From Chitinophagaceae bacterium (GTDB lineage: Bacteria > Bacteroidota > Bacteroidia > Chitinophagales > Chitinophagaceae), in contig JALNZE010000003.1 of NCBI GenBank assembly GCA_023229465.1, forward strand, positions 186,001 through 250,000: a stretch of 64,000 nt of DNA, read 5' to 3'. The notes under the pieces are model-generated. The model had not been told where the DNA came from and searched no databases. It was given only the letters and a program-made list of their open reading frames with translations. Within the stretch, counting starts at the first letter, position 1. The number at the start of each line of letters is the position of its first letter. The position numbers and the translations under genes are program-made. Of this stretch, positions 35,977-45,594 are shown in pieces.

Positions 35977-36652
35977 TTAAATTTTGATAAACCACCCAAG
36001 TGCCATACCCCACACAAAGTATCCCAGATACTGTAATCAAAATCACCTGTACTATTTCTGAATGCAGTAATTTTTTTGAGAATGGCAAACTAAATAAACC
36101 CGCCGCCAGCAACATACCCCCTACCGAGCCCATCCCAAAAATAAAGAGATACATCAACCCCATTACGGGTTCATTTATCTGCGCCATTACCATCAATATT
36201 AATGCGCCACTGCCTGCAAGGCCATGAACCAACCCAACCCCATAGGCTAACTTATGGGGATGCCGGTGTTCTTCCAGTTCTCTTACGTGGATATGTAAAT
36301 GGGTATGTGCATCCCTGATACTATGCTGATGTGTATGAGAATGAAGTACAATTTTATTTTCTTTCAACAATTTTGATAAGCGGTAAAAGCCAAGCAAGAC
36401 AAGCATTAAGCCAACCGAAGCTTCGAGGTAACGGAAGTAATGTTCTGCAATATTTATCCTGAACAACAGCAAAAGCATGCCAACAAGTAATATAGTTGTT
36501 GTATGTCCAAGCCCCCAGGCTACTCCATCTTTCAGCGACATTTTGATATTGCTCCTTCCCAAAACAATATTACCCACAGCCAACAGGTGGTCGGTTTCAA
36601 ATGCATGAGTAAACCCAACATAAAGCGTTAGTATCAACGGAAACGACATCAT
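35969..36652 (-). CDS. Nickel permease-like protein (UreH/HupE/NiCoT-related) with His-rich loop
   Basis: A 227-aa membrane protein with about six hydrophobic segments. The first contains HAFETDH (residues 16-22), equivalent to the H-x4-D-H metal-selectivity motif of NiCoT nickel/cobalt permeases. A long cytosolic or periplasmic loop (about 100-135) carries about a dozen His residues (HSHTHQH, HTHLHIH, HRHPHK). GLVHGLAGSGALILMVM matches the UreH-type second half. It overlaps the NHL gene by 4 bp. Delivery of Ni2+ for the hydrogenase centre is the natural role. Confidence 0.83.
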   Translation of the reverse strand: MMSFPLILTLYVGFTHAFETDHLLAVGNIVLGRSNIKMSLKDGVAWGLGHTTTILLVGMLLLLFRINIAEHYFRYLEASVGLMLVLLGFYRLSKLLKENKIVLHSHTHQHSIRDAHTHLHIHVRELEEHRHPHKLAYGVGLVHGLAGSGALILMVMAQINEPVMGLMYLFIFGMGSVGGMLLAAGLFSLPFSKKLLHSEIVQVILITVSGILCVGYGTWVVYQNLIA

Positions 36653-37770
36653 TTGGCAATTGGCTTATACATTAATATTCGATGGTTGCCAGTGTCGGCA
36701 ACAATCAGTTTATCATCACAGGTATTAACGGTAAAGGGCCAGTACATTTCATTTTGCAAAGTTGTTTTCATACTCAACGAGCTTTCGCCGTTCATTTCAA
36801 AATGTTGCTGGCCAATTAAAGAATTAGCTGGTACATTATTTATTTCCGGCAAATCGTTCCATACTAAAATACGGCTGTTGCCTGTATCCGCCACCGCGAT
36901 TCCATTTTTCCAAAAGCAACAATCATAGCACCAATTAAGTGTATTAGCGGCGGGCTTAAGTTTAAACTGGTTTTGGCCACTACTATTGATATCGGCCTGG
37001 CCAATAATTGTATCAGCAGTTTTATTAAATGCATCCCTATAATTTTTCCAGAGCATTACACGATAATATTGGGTATCTGCAATTGCCATAGAGCCATTTG
37101 TGTTTATTTTTACAGAATATGGCCAAACAGCATTATTATTATCATAGTCTTTATCGCAATAATGCTCCTGCCCCACCAGGCCATCTGCACCTGCGAAATT
37201 TGCTTCAGGAATTTTGTTATAAAACAACACCCTTCTGTTTCCTGTATCTGCAACCCATAAATGGTTTCCATCACTAAACACTCCGTAAGGCCAATACAAT
37301 GTATGCGCGGTGGGCATTTTACCTAAGCCCATTACATTGGGTTGATTGCTTTCAAAGTCCATTTGACCCAGCACTACATCAGCCGGCTGTCCGTTTGTTG
37401 TGGGCATTGAATGCCAAATTAAAACACGGTGGTTCCAGGCATCCGCTACAATCAATTTTTTTCCATTGGTCCACACCCCCGATGGGTATTGCAGCGATGA
37501 GGCATTTACTGAATCACCGGCATTTCTTTCGGTATTACCATTACCAGTTTGACCCAGCACAACTGTTGCCTTTTGTTCTATCCTTTCATCAAAGTTTTTC
37601 CATATAAAAACACGATTTTGCCCGGTGTCACTCACCACTAAAATCTTTTCATGCAAAAAAACACCTCTCGGGGCCAACATCGGATTTGACGGCTCACCAG
37701 TAAAGGTTTGCTCTAACGAAAATGCATGCATATTTTTTTCAATGTTTTGTATTGCTGTTATTACAGACAT
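36649..37770 (-). CDS. NHL-repeat beta-propeller protein of the hydrogenase cluster
   Basis: A 373-aa protein with six NHL-type blades, each built as (V/A)DTGNxR(V/I)xxW followed about 20 residues later by (V/I)(L/I/V)GQ. The blades begin near residues 44, 103, 169, 226, 287 and 353. It has no signal peptide or membrane segment, so it is cytoplasmic. NHL-propeller genes also accompany group 1h hydrogenases in actinobacteria, as I recall. It may be a scaffold for assembly or membrane attachment; no catalytic residues are evident. Coupled to the nickel permease by a 4-bp overlap. Confidence 0.87.
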   Translation of the reverse strand: MSVITAIQNIEKNMHAFSLEQTFTGEPSNPMLAPRGVFLHEKILVVSDTGQNRVFIWKNFDERIEQKATVVLGQTGNGNTERNAGDSVNASSLQYPSGVWTNGKKLIVADAWNHRVLIWHSMPTTNGQPADVVLGQMDFESNQPNVMGLGKMPTAHTLYWPYGVFSDGNHLWVADTGNRRVLFYNKIPEANFAGADGLVGQEHYCDKDYDNNNAVWPYSVKINTNGSMAIADTQYYRVMLWKNYRDAFNKTADTIIGQADINSSGQNQFKLKPAANTLNWCYDCCFWKNGIAVADTGNSRILVWNDLPEINNVPANSLIGQQHFEMNGESSLSMKTTLQNEMYWPFTVNTCDDKLIVADTGNHRILMYKPIAK

Positions 37771-37866
37771 TCTATTTATATTTAACCGGCTTAAGTACCA
37801 TTATCGCGATTCAGATGTGTGACGAACCTGAACGTTTGACAATTTAATAGGAGCCCGTTTGGTTTC

Positions 37867-38928
37867 CTAACAAATTCTTGGCAACTGCTCGCCAGGCAGC
37901 ATATTTACCACCCGCTTACCACCAATAGCACATTGGAGAATAACCTGGCCTCTATGATCATTTGTAACGATTCCTATCAATGCCGCATTGCTTCCATTTT
38001 CATCATTTCGCAGCAAAACCACCAAATCATTGGCAACTGAAGCATCTACTACCGCGATGAATACACCTTCATTGGCTACATACAAAGGGTCAAGCCCAAG
38101 CATTTCGCAGGCGCCATTTACCTGTTCGGCTACAGGTATGGCTTTCTCTGCTATTTCGATCCCCATGCCGCCATCTTTTGCTATTTCGTTTAGTACAGAG
38201 GCAACTCCTCCTCTTGTAGCATCCCGGAGAAAATGGATTTGTTCACCAAACACATTCAATAATTTTTGAACAGTAAAGTTTAGGTTGGTTGTGTCGCTTA
38301 CAATATCTGTTTCAAATTCCAGCCCGCTTCTTTTGCTCATTATTGCAATGCCATGGTTGGCAATATTGCCACTGATAATAATTACATCTCCAGGGGCTAT
38401 TCTGTCGAATGAAATGCTTGCTTTTTTGTGCAGCGTCCCAATACCCGAAGTATTAATAAATAGTTTATCCCCTTTCCCTTTTTCCACCACTTTGGTATCG
38501 CCGGTTACTACCTGCACACCGGCATTATCGCAACAATATTTAATACTGTTCAGTATGTTCCAGAATTCTTCCATCGGCAACCCTTCTTCTATTATAAATG
38601 AGAGGGAAAGATATCTTGCCATTGCCCCGCACATCGCCAAATCATTAACAGTACCATTCACCGCCAGTTCACCAATATTACCACCTGGAAAAAATACCGG
38701 GTTTACTACATAGCTGTCCGTACTAAATGCCAGCTTGCCTTCCAGTTCAAAAATAGCCCCATCGTGTTTTTTATTTAGCAAATCATTTTGCAACACATCA
38801 AATACACCGCTATTAAGTAAATTATGTGTGAGTACCCCGCCACTACCATGACCAAGATTAATACTGTCAAAATCAAACTTTGGCATTGGGCAACTTAATC
38901 CCATTTTTATTCTTGAAATATCTTTCAT
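37867..38928 (-). CDS. hypE: Hydrogenase maturation protein HypE
   Basis: ATP-dependent dehydratase that turns the carbamoyl group on its own C-terminal cysteine into thiocyanate, the source of CN ligands for the Fe of the [NiFe] site. A 353-aa PurM-like fold: NLGHGSGGVLTHNLL (15-30 region), STDSYVVNPVFFPGGNIGELAVNGTVNDLAMCGA, VTGDTKVVEKGKGD, RDATRGGVASVLNEIA. It ends in PRIC, so the essential terminal Cys is intact. It is 53 bp downstream of hypD. Confidence 0.97.
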   Translation of the reverse strand: MKDISRIKMGLSCPMPKFDFDSINLGHGSGGVLTHNLLNSGVFDVLQNDLLNKKHDGAIFELEGKLAFSTDSYVVNPVFFPGGNIGELAVNGTVNDLAMCGAMARYLSLSFIIEEGLPMEEFWNILNSIKYCCDNAGVQVVTGDTKVVEKGKGDKLFINTSGIGTLHKKASISFDRIAPGDVIIISGNIANHGIAIMSKRSGLEFETDIVSDTTNLNFTVQKLLNVFGEQIHFLRDATRGGVASVLNEIAKDGGMGIEIAEKAIPVAEQVNGACEMLGLDPLYVANEGVFIAVVDASVANDLVVLLRNDENGSNAALIGIVTNDHRGQVILQCAIGGKRVVNMLPGEQLPRIC

Positions 38929-38981
38929 TTATGTTTATAAGATTTGTTAGTAAGGGCCCATACAAACTGTAAGTATTAATA

Positions 38982-40079
38982 CTATGCCATTGCCTCCATA
39001 TTACTAAAATGATAATAAGCCGCGCATGCGCCCTCGCTGCTTACCATTGGGGCGCCTATCGGCTTTATCGGTGTACAACCTTTCCCAAATTGTGGACACT
39101 CAAAAGGTTTCTTTATGCCCCTGAGTATTTCTCCGGCAATACATTCTTTGCTTTCTTCTGCCTTATCCAACCGGATATTAAATTTTTTATTGGCATCAAA
39201 GGTAGCATACTCATTTTTTACTTCATACCCACTAAAAGGAATATTACCAATTCCCCTCCATTCCCTGTCTGCTATTTCAAATACTTCCTGAATTATTTTT
39301 TTTGCATCCAGATTGCCCTCAGCCTTAACAAAACGGGTATATTGGTTTTCAAGCCTGCACTCGCCATTTTCCAGTTGTTTCAGCAACATTAGAATGCCCT
39401 GTAATAAATCTACAGGTTCAAATCCGGTAACTACAATCGGCAGTTTATATTTTTTTACCAGTGGATAATATTCATCCATGCCCATAATGGTGCATACATG
39501 GCCCGCCGCTAAAAAACCCTGCACCACATTCATTTCATCATCTACAATTGCCTCCATAGCTGGTGGCACCAGAACATGTGAAGTAAGAATAGAATAATTC
39601 TTCAAGTCCTCCCTATATGCATGAAGCACACTCAATGCATTAGCGGGAGCAGTGGTTTCAAAACCAACTGCAAAAAATACAATCTCCTTACCAGGATTAT
39701 CTTTGGCAATCTTTACCGCTTCCAAAGGGGAATATAATATGCGAACATCAGCCCCGGCCGCTTTTGCTTCCAGTAAACTTTTTTTACTGCCAGGTACGCG
39801 AAGCATATCTCCGTATGAACATAAAATCACACCTTCCATTTCAGCCAGGTAAACCGCCTTGTCAATTAAGTGAAGTGGGGTAACGCAAACAGGACAACCC
39901 GGTCCATGTACCATCCGCACATACTCAGGCAATAATGAAAGAATACCATTCTTAACAAGGCTATGCGTTTGCCCGCCACAAACTTCCATAATGGTCCATG
40001 GTTTTGTAACAAGCTTCCTTATCTCATCAAGATACTTTTCTACTATTGCGGCATCACGGTATTCACTTAAATATTTCAT
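38982..40079 (-). CDS. hypD: Hydrogenase maturation protein HypD
   Basis: Iron-sulfur scaffold on which Fe(CN)2CO is built with HypC. A 365-aa protein with [10 protein letters not shown] (Cys34), [11 protein letters not shown] (Cys62, Cys65), the [10 protein letters not shown] segment, and the [4Fe-4S] cysteines in the C-terminal part ([36 protein letters not shown]). All expected motifs are present. A 105-bp gap separates it from hypC, which is longer than the other spacings but shows no clear terminator. Confidence 0.97.
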   Translation of the reverse strand: MKYLSEYRDAAIVEKYLDEIRKLVTKPWTIMEVCGGQTHSLVKNGILSLLPEYVRMVHGPGCPVCVTPLHLIDKAVYLAEMEGVILCSYGDMLRVPGSKKSLLEAKAAGADVRILYSPLEAVKIAKDNPGKEIVFFAVGFETTAPANALSVLHAYREDLKNYSILTSHVLVPPAMEAIVDDEMNVVQGFLAAGHVCTIMGMDEYYPLVKKYKLPIVVTGFEPVDLLQGILMLLKQLENGECRLENQYTRFVKAEGNLDAKKIIQEVFEIADREWRGIGNIPFSGYEVKNEYATFDANKKFNIRLDKAEESKECIAGEILRGIKKPFECPQFGKGCTPIKPIGAPMVSSEGACAAYYHFSNMEAMA

Positions 40080-40184
40080 GCGTTAATTTTATTTCTTTAT
40101 ATATGTACATGTAATTCGCCAAAATATAATCATCCGCTATTGGTATAATTTATCTCTGATACACTCAAACCACTTTCGTAACAC

Positions 40185-40457
40185 TCATTGGGGTCTGTCT
40201 ACCTGTGAATGCTCAATCAAATCATCAATTTCTCCAATCTCTTTCAGGTATTCAAAAGTTTTGGCGGCTTCTTCTTCATCCACTTTACTTATAGCCACAC
40301 CTACATGTACCAGTACATAATCGCCAATATTTGCCGCCGGAAGCATTTCCAGCGACGCTTCTTTAATAATACCACCAAAGGAAACTTTTGCCATACGCAC
40401 CAGGCCATTATGGATGGTTTCGATGCTCTGAATTTTACCGGGTATCGCTAAACACAT
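40185..40457 (-). CDS. hypC: Hydrogenase maturation chaperone HypC
   Basis: A 90-aa HypC/HupF protein with the invariant start MCLAIPGKI, where Cys2 carries the Fe ligand set between HypD and the large-subunit precursor. The middle GDYVLVHVGVAISKVDEEEA is typical. Its start overlaps the 3' end of hypF by 10 bp, indicating translational coupling. Only one HypC-type gene is present, so the same chaperone must serve the single hydrogenase of this cluster. Confidence 0.96.
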   Translation of the reverse strand: MCLAIPGKIQSIETIHNGLVRMAKVSFGGIIKEASLEMLPAANIGDYVLVHVGVAISKVDEEEAAKTFEYLKEIGEIDDLIEHSQVDRPQ

Positions 40458-42754
40458 ATATTTTCATTTTTAATTGTTACACTTTTACTATCCTGTGCCT
40501 GTATACAGTCAATATTACTATCGTAATACACCATTTGCCCAAATGAAATATTTTCATCATTCGGCGAAAGGTTTTTGTGAAAAAACACATGGTACCTGGA
40601 AGAAAGTAATTGATGCATCATATCTACCAACAAAGCATTTTGAAAAACACCGCCACTGCATGCAATATTTCTTATACCAAGGTTATCCGCAATAATGCTT
40701 ACAATGTGTATGAGTGAATAATGAAATTTAGCCGCTATAAATGCCGTGTCTTTATTTTTCAGGATATCCCTTACAATACCATCGAATAAAGTTGTTGTGG
40801 GCAAGCGGTAATAATGGGCCCCATCCAAAAAGTAGCTTTCATTTATTTTGTAGCCATTTTTATGGGTATAGCTTTCTGCTAATGTTTGCAGGTACATGGC
40901 CGCTTCGCCTTCATAACTTTGCGTATCGGATAAATTTAACAGTGAAGCAACTGCATCGAATATTCGGCCTGCAGATGAGCATAGCAAAACATTGCCCGTT
41001 TGTAAAATTTTTTTATATAATATCCACTCAGCAGTCGTAAACTTATTTTCAAGTAACCTATCCGCTCCCATTATTTCACTACAAATGGCCAATGCAGAAA
41101 GCCTGGGTTCTTTAGCCATTTTATCACCCAGTAATTGAGGAAAATAATCGAAGTAATAGCAACGCTGCATGGCATGTTTTTCATACTTAAAAAACTCTCC
41201 GCCCCAAATTTGCCCATCATCACCTAACCCGGTACCATCCCATATTACACCCAGTACAGGCTCCATGCATTCTAATAAATCATTTTCTGCCAACACTGCC
41301 GCAAAATGTGCCTTGTGGTGCTGTACTTCAGTTACCGAAGTTTCGTATTCATGGGCCAGCTCTTTTGCAAGCTGGTTGGAAAAATACCCGGGGTGCTTAT
41401 CGGTTAATATATGCTGCGGGGTTAATCGCAAAATTCCTAATAAATGAAATAATGTTTTTTTGTATGATACCTGTGCTTCTAATGTATGGGTATTGCCCAT
41501 ATACTGACTGATATACGTATTTTTTTTTGACTGAATTGTAATACTGCTTTTCATTAAAGCGCCTGTTGCAAGTAGTGTTACCGGCGTATTTGTTTTATAA
41601 TTAAAATAGGAAGGCGCCATGCCCCTTGAGCGCCGGATAAGTATCGGAATATTTGATTGAGGGGTAATCTGTATCACACTGTCATCCTGTGGCATTACAA
41701 TTTGCCGGTTATGTGTTACAATAAAATCGGCAATACCCTGTAAATTTTCCAGTGCATCCGACTCAGTATATATAATAGGGCTATCGCTGATATTGGCGCT
41801 CGTGGCAACTAATGGCCTTCCATACTGGCGTGTAATAATTTCAAATAAGGGGGCATAAGGTAATATTGCTCCAATCGTTTTTAGTGATGGGGCTATATCA
41901 TGTAATGCCAATCCTGTGTTGTTTTTAGTTTTTAATAAAACAACCGGTGCGATAGAAGATGTAAGACATTTTTTTTCCTGGCTGCCCAATAAGGCAAATT
42001 CATTTACCTGATCTTCATTTGCAAACATTACAGCAAATGGCTTTGTGGGGCGGTGTTTTCGCTGCCGCAATAATTTTATAGCTGATGCATTTGTTGCATC
42101 ACATAATAACAAATAGCCGCCAATGCCCTTTACTGCTATTATTTTTCCTGATATTAATTGCCGATTAACCTCTTTTAAAATACCACCGCTTTCTTTTGCA
42201 ATTTCTTTTCCGTCATTGGTAAACATTTTTAATGTTATCTCACAGGAAGGGCATGAATTGGTTTGAGAAAAAAACCTTCTGTCTGATATATTTTTGTATT
42301 CTTCTTCACACTGCCTGCACATTTTAAAAGGCCGCATGGTAGTGCTTTGCCTGTCGTAAGGCAATGCTGAAGCAATGGAATAACGAGGGCCGCAATGGGT
42401 GCAGGTAATGAATGGATACTGGTATCTCCGGTTGCCGGGTTCCTGTAATTCTTCTTTGCATTGATGGCACATGGCAAAATCAGGCGTTAGCATTAAATCT
42501 GTTGTTGGGCTGTTTGTGCTATGAATTATATTAAAAGAAGAAAATACTTTAGTGGCTGTTTTGTTTATTACATGCTGTGTAACCCTGGAAAGGGCTGGCG
42601 CCTTTTGCAATAAATTATCGTAAAAAGCGAATGCCTGTTCCTCCTCTGCGCTTATTTCTATATGTACGCCATCGGCAGTATTATTAACCCAACCCGTAAG
42701 TTGCATTTGGGTTGCCAGGTTGTATACAAAGGGACGGAATCCTACGCCTTGCAC
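40448..42754 (-). CDS. hypF: Carbamoyltransferase HypF (start codon unclear)
   Basis: Makes the carbamoyl group for CN ligand synthesis and passes it to HypE. Order of domains: acylphosphatase (QGVGFRPFVY), two Cys4 zinc fingers (CHQC, CTHC, CRQC, CPSC), YrdC-like domain, and Kae1-like domain with HHKAHFAAVL. The frame given starts at a GTG inside the acylphosphatase motif and is certainly too short: coding similarity extends 13-14 codons upstream (TYHIHISGIVQGVGF) to an in-frame TAA at 42800-42802, with no ATG, GTG or TTG between. In-frame ATGs exist only beyond that stop (42841, 42862). See findings. Confidence 0.93.
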   Translation of the reverse strand: MQGVGFRPFVYNLATQMQLTGWVNNTADGVHIEISAEEEQAFAFYDNLLQKAPALSRVTQHVINKTATKVFSSFNIIHSTNSPTTDLMLTPDFAMCHQCKEELQEPGNRRYQYPFITCTHCGPRYSIASALPYDRQSTTMRPFKMCRQCEEEYKNISDRRFFSQTNSCPSCEITLKMFTNDGKEIAKESGGILKEVNRQLISGKIIAVKGIGGYLLLCDATNASAIKLLRQRKHRPTKPFAVMFANEDQVNEFALLGSQEKKCLTSSIAPVVLLKTKNNTGLALHDIAPSLKTIGAILPYAPLFEIITRQYGRPLVATSANISDSPIIYTESDALENLQGIADFIVTHNRQIVMPQDDSVIQITPQSNIPILIRRSRGMAPSYFNYKTNTPVTLLATGALMKSSITIQSKKNTYISQYMGNTHTLEAQVSYKKTLFHLLGILRLTPQHILTDKHPGYFSNQLAKELAHEYETSVTEVQHHKAHFAAVLAENDLLECMEPVLGVIWDGTGLGDDGQIWGGEFFKYEKHAMQRCYYFDYFPQLLGDKMAKEPRLSALAICSEIMGADRLLENKFTTAEWILYKKILQTGNVLLCSSAGRIFDAVASLLNLSDTQSYEGEAAMYLQTLAESYTHKNGYKINESYFLDGAHYYRLPTTTLFDGIVRDILKNKDTAFIAAKFHYSLIHIVSIIADNLGIRNIACSGGVFQNALLVDMMHQLLSSRYHVFFHKNLSPNDENISFGQMVYYDSNIDCIQAQDSKSVTIKNENICV

Positions 42755-42896
42755 AATGCCTGAAATGTGAATATGGTATGTTGAAAGCGGATTGATAAGT
42801 TAGGTTATAGTTAAGTAATTGTTGGGGAAAATTGATGCCATATAAGTGTGCAATGCAACCATGTTCAATAGCGGCACTAAGCCGGTTACAAGAAAA

Positions 42897-43610
42897 TTAC
42901 ACAGGCGCTGCCGCATTTTTCTTCTCATTTACTTTTTGCTGCAGCCAATTGCACCACTCATCTATGCCCTGACCATTTAAGCTTGAAATGGTAATAACTT
43001 CCAAAGTTGGGTTAATATCCCTTGCGTCTTTGGTAACAGCCTCTACTGAAAACGGAACATAAGGAAGCAAATCCGCTTTACTCACCACCATCAACTCGCT
43101 GGTTAAAAACATACGGGGATATTTCTTGGGTTTATCATCTCCCTCCGTACTTGATAGTAAGGTTACCCGAAAATCTTCCCCCAGGTCAAAAGCCGCAGGA
43201 CACACCAGGTTACCTACATTTTCAATAAATAACAAATCAAGGTTTTGATAATTGAAATGATCCAGCGCCTGTAAAATCATTTGCGCTTCGATATGGCACA
43301 TACCCCCGGTAACAATTTGCAAACAGTCTATTCCTGCTTCACGTATGCGTATTGCATCCCTTTCTGTTTCGGGGTCGCCCACGAGCACACCCATTTTTAT
43401 TGTATCCTTTAAGCGCCTGCCGGTTTCCTGCATCAGCGTTGTTTTACCACTGCCCGGAGAGGAACAAATATTAATGACAAGTATGTTGTGTGGCGCTAAT
43501 TTATCCCGAATGGCCCTGGCTACAAAATCGTTTGCTTTAAGCAGATTGAGTGTTGTGTTTTCGCATTGTACTGTGCCTGCCGGAGCCCTGTTGCTTTTGG
43601 GTTGTAACAT
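42897..43610 (-). CDS. hypB: Hydrogenase nickel incorporation GTPase HypB
   Basis: A 237-aa SIMIBI-class GTPase that inserts nickel with HypA. The P-loop CSSPGSGKTTL covers residues 49-59; further motifs are VLVGDPETERDA, GGMCHIEAQMI, ENVGNLVCPAAFDLGEDFRV and VVSKADLLPYV (guanine specificity). The metal site Cys/His in TGGMCH is kept. It lacks a His-rich N-terminal nickel-storage stretch, which here is instead found in the permease loop. It is 21 bp downstream of hypA. Confidence 0.96.
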   Translation of the reverse strand: MLQPKSNRAPAGTVQCENTTLNLLKANDFVARAIRDKLAPHNILVINICSSPGSGKTTLMQETGRRLKDTIKMGVLVGDPETERDAIRIREAGIDCLQIVTGGMCHIEAQMILQALDHFNYQNLDLLFIENVGNLVCPAAFDLGEDFRVTLLSSTEGDDKPKKYPRMFLTSELMVVSKADLLPYVPFSVEAVTKDARDINPTLEVITISSLNGQGIDEWCNWLQQKVNEKKNAAAPV

Positions 43611-43631
43611 TATAATTAAATAATTAGTTAT

Positions 43632-43976
43632 TTAGTTTTCAAATTCTACTTTGCTTATAAGCATTTCTTCACCTTGCATTACTTTACCGCAAGGCTTACC
43701 GCATTGTGAGCAAATGAATTTATATTGCCCTACTTCACTTTCTATACTGCAGTGTTCGCAGTAAACTTTAATGGGCAAGACATCTACATGCAGGATGGTT
43801 TTGCAAAATTTAGGTTCATCCTGCAAAATAGCATCAAAAGCGCTTTTCATTAACAGAGGCTGTATATTGGATAGCTCCCCTACTGTTAAGTATATACCCC
43901 TTATCTCATCCATTTTTCCCGGGAACTCTGCCTCCAATGTGTTAAAAATATTTCTTACCAATGAAATTTCATGCAT
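43632..43976 (-). CDS. hypA: Hydrogenase nickel chaperone HypA
   Basis: A 114-aa HypA/HybF protein. The N-terminal MHEISLV gives the Ni-binding His2 and Glu3; the zinc site is a pair of CxxC motifs (YCEHCS and ICSQCG). It delivers Ni to the large subunit with HypB. First gene of the hypABFCDE series. A perfect palindrome matching the one at the structural promoter lies 70 bp upstream of its start (44046-44063). Confidence 0.95.
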   Translation of the reverse strand: MHEISLVRNIFNTLEAEFPGKMDEIRGIYLTVGELSNIQPLLMKSAFDAILQDEPKFCKTILHVDVLPIKVYCEHCSIESEVGQYKFICSQCGKPCGKVMQGEEMLISKVEFEN

Positions 43977-44045
43977 GTACCACCTCTTTATACGAGAAAG
44001 TAAATCTAAGGTTAATGTAACTCACATAACCAAATGACCGGATCA

Positions 44046-44063
44046 TTAGAAAATATTTTCTAA
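44046..44063. promoter_or_regulatory. Putative TetR-type operator upstream of hypA
   Basis: Perfect palindrome TTAGAAA-ATAT-TTTCTAA (extended by one A/T pair on each side). Same arms and spacer length as the sites at 49363-49401. It overlaps the stop codon of the TPR gene. A weak -7-like box TAGATTTA and TTTGG lie between it and hypA with non-ideal spacing. Confidence 0.7.
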
Positions 44064-45553
44064 TTATTTGAGGCAGTATCCGTTTGCAGCTTTATATAAT
44101 TTAAATTTTTCATATGTTCTGTAGCAGATTTTCGGATGGCGGGATCATCACTTAGCTGAAGAATTTCCTTTGCTTTTTCCACCATATCAGTATACCGTTC
44201 TTCATCAAAAGCTGATTTATTGCCTGCAAACCAGCTTGCTTCAAGATAGTTCGAAAGTGTAAGTACCCGTTCTAACGGGTATTTACCGGCAGTGCGTATA
44301 TCTAATGCTTCCCGGTACCATGCCAGGGCCTTATCAAAATTATCGGTATGCAATGAAAGAGGGTATTTTGTGTAGGCGTTGCCAAAACTGTTACATATTA
44401 AAGCAAACTCATAAGGCGAGTCCACCTTATTATAATAGTTTAATGCTTCATTAAATGATGAAACTGAAACGGCGGCCCATACACCTTTCTTTTTAATTTC
44501 ATCGGGAATTTCTGCGTAAACTTTCCCAAGCTGATGCTGTATTTCCGCAAATATATCTGGGGCATTTTCTTTTGTAAAAGTCCTCAATGCATCCTGGTAC
44601 GCTTTTACAGCAGTTCTGTAAAACTGAGGATTTCCGTTTTGCGCCCAGGTTTGTAACAAATTGGCTTTATTTAAATGTGCCTGTGCCAATAACTCTTCAA
44701 GCTTTTGTTCTTCAAAAATGGAAATTGCCCTGTTTATATAGCCCATGGCTTCGCCAAAACTATGGCTAACGGTTGCAATATGCGCGGCATCTGTTAACAC
44801 TAATGCCATTTCCGTATTTTTATTATTCTCCTCATAAAACTTCAACACTTCCCATAAAGTGGCCTTTAGTTTTTTCAACAACCCTGCATCGTACGGAACT
44901 ACCAGTTGCCTCATCCATACATTACACAAGGTGTTTTTTAAGTCAATGTCAACATTTTGGGGATGGGTAGTTTCAAGGGATTTATATAATAAAGTTTCTG
45001 CGTCATTTAGTAAACCTGCATCTAATAGTAAAAGGGCATAATGCTTTTCGGTAAATGCTTTGAAATTTGTATTAGTTGCATGATTGATCGCTTCTATATA
45101 ATCATTCTGTACAGTTATAAACTCACATGGTGGCTGTACAAATCCGTAATGGCAGGCAATGGCCCGGTTATGGAAAAAAAAATAATGCTGATTTTTCAAC
45201 TCATCTATATGCGATTTCCCTATTCCAATTCCATACTGTAACCGATTGAGTAGCCCAGCTAAGTTTAGTAACAATGGGTGAGAAGATAGCAATTGATACG
45301 CTTTTTCAAAATTGCCCAGCTTTGCATAAATCAACCCCAATAATGAATCCTCATCAAAAGTAACAGGAGGAAACAACACCGGCGGTTGCAGATTGTTCCA
45401 GTCTGGCATAAGGGTAATTACATTGGAAACCAGCATGTCTGCACCTGCCGGTGTTTCTGAACTAACCGTTACCAGTTCTTTCAAGCGGTATTCCCGGTTG
45501 ATAATGGAAGAAACCATTCCCTCTTTATCAGTTGTAGTTGACAGTAAAATCAT
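44060..45553 (-). CDS. TPR-repeat protein of the hydrogenase cluster
   Basis: A 497-aa soluble protein without signal peptide. Tetratricopeptide-like helical repeats are visible from about residue 65 (LLGLIYAKLGNFEKAYQLLS) to about 460, including AFTEKHYALLLLDAGLLNDAETLLYKSLE, AQAHLNKANLLQTWAQ, and FALICNSFGNAYTKYP...KALAWYREALDIR. TPR genes sit beside group 1h hydrogenases in other phyla, as I recall. The likely role is scaffold or assembly factor. It is 41 bp downstream of the 112-aa gene and upstream of hypA. Confidence 0.8.
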   Translation of the reverse strand: MILLSTTTDKEGMVSSIINREYRLKELVTVSSETPAGADMLVSNVITLMPDWNNLQPPVLFPPVTFDEDSLLGLIYAKLGNFEKAYQLLSSHPLLLNLAGLLNRLQYGIGIGKSHIDELKNQHYFFFHNRAIACHYGFVQPPCEFITVQNDYIEAINHATNTNFKAFTEKHYALLLLDAGLLNDAETLLYKSLETTHPQNVDIDLKNTLCNVWMRQLVVPYDAGLLKKLKATLWEVLKFYEENNKNTEMALVLTDAAHIATVSHSFGEAMGYINRAISIFEEQKLEELLAQAHLNKANLLQTWAQNGNPQFYRTAVKAYQDALRTFTKENAPDIFAEIQHQLGKVYAEIPDEIKKKGVWAAVSVSSFNEALNYYNKVDSPYEFALICNSFGNAYTKYPLSLHTDNFDKALAWYREALDIRTAGKYPLERVLTLSNYLEASWFAGNKSAFDEERYTDMVEKAKEILQLSDDPAIRKSATEHMKNLNYIKLQTDTASNN

Positions 45554-45594
45554 TATTACTTATTGTTAATATACCTCTTTTATCTTTTTGCGAA

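Noticed and set aside
38285..38713. 142-codon plus-strand frame
   Set aside because: Antisense to hypE, which is complete; a reading-frame shadow.
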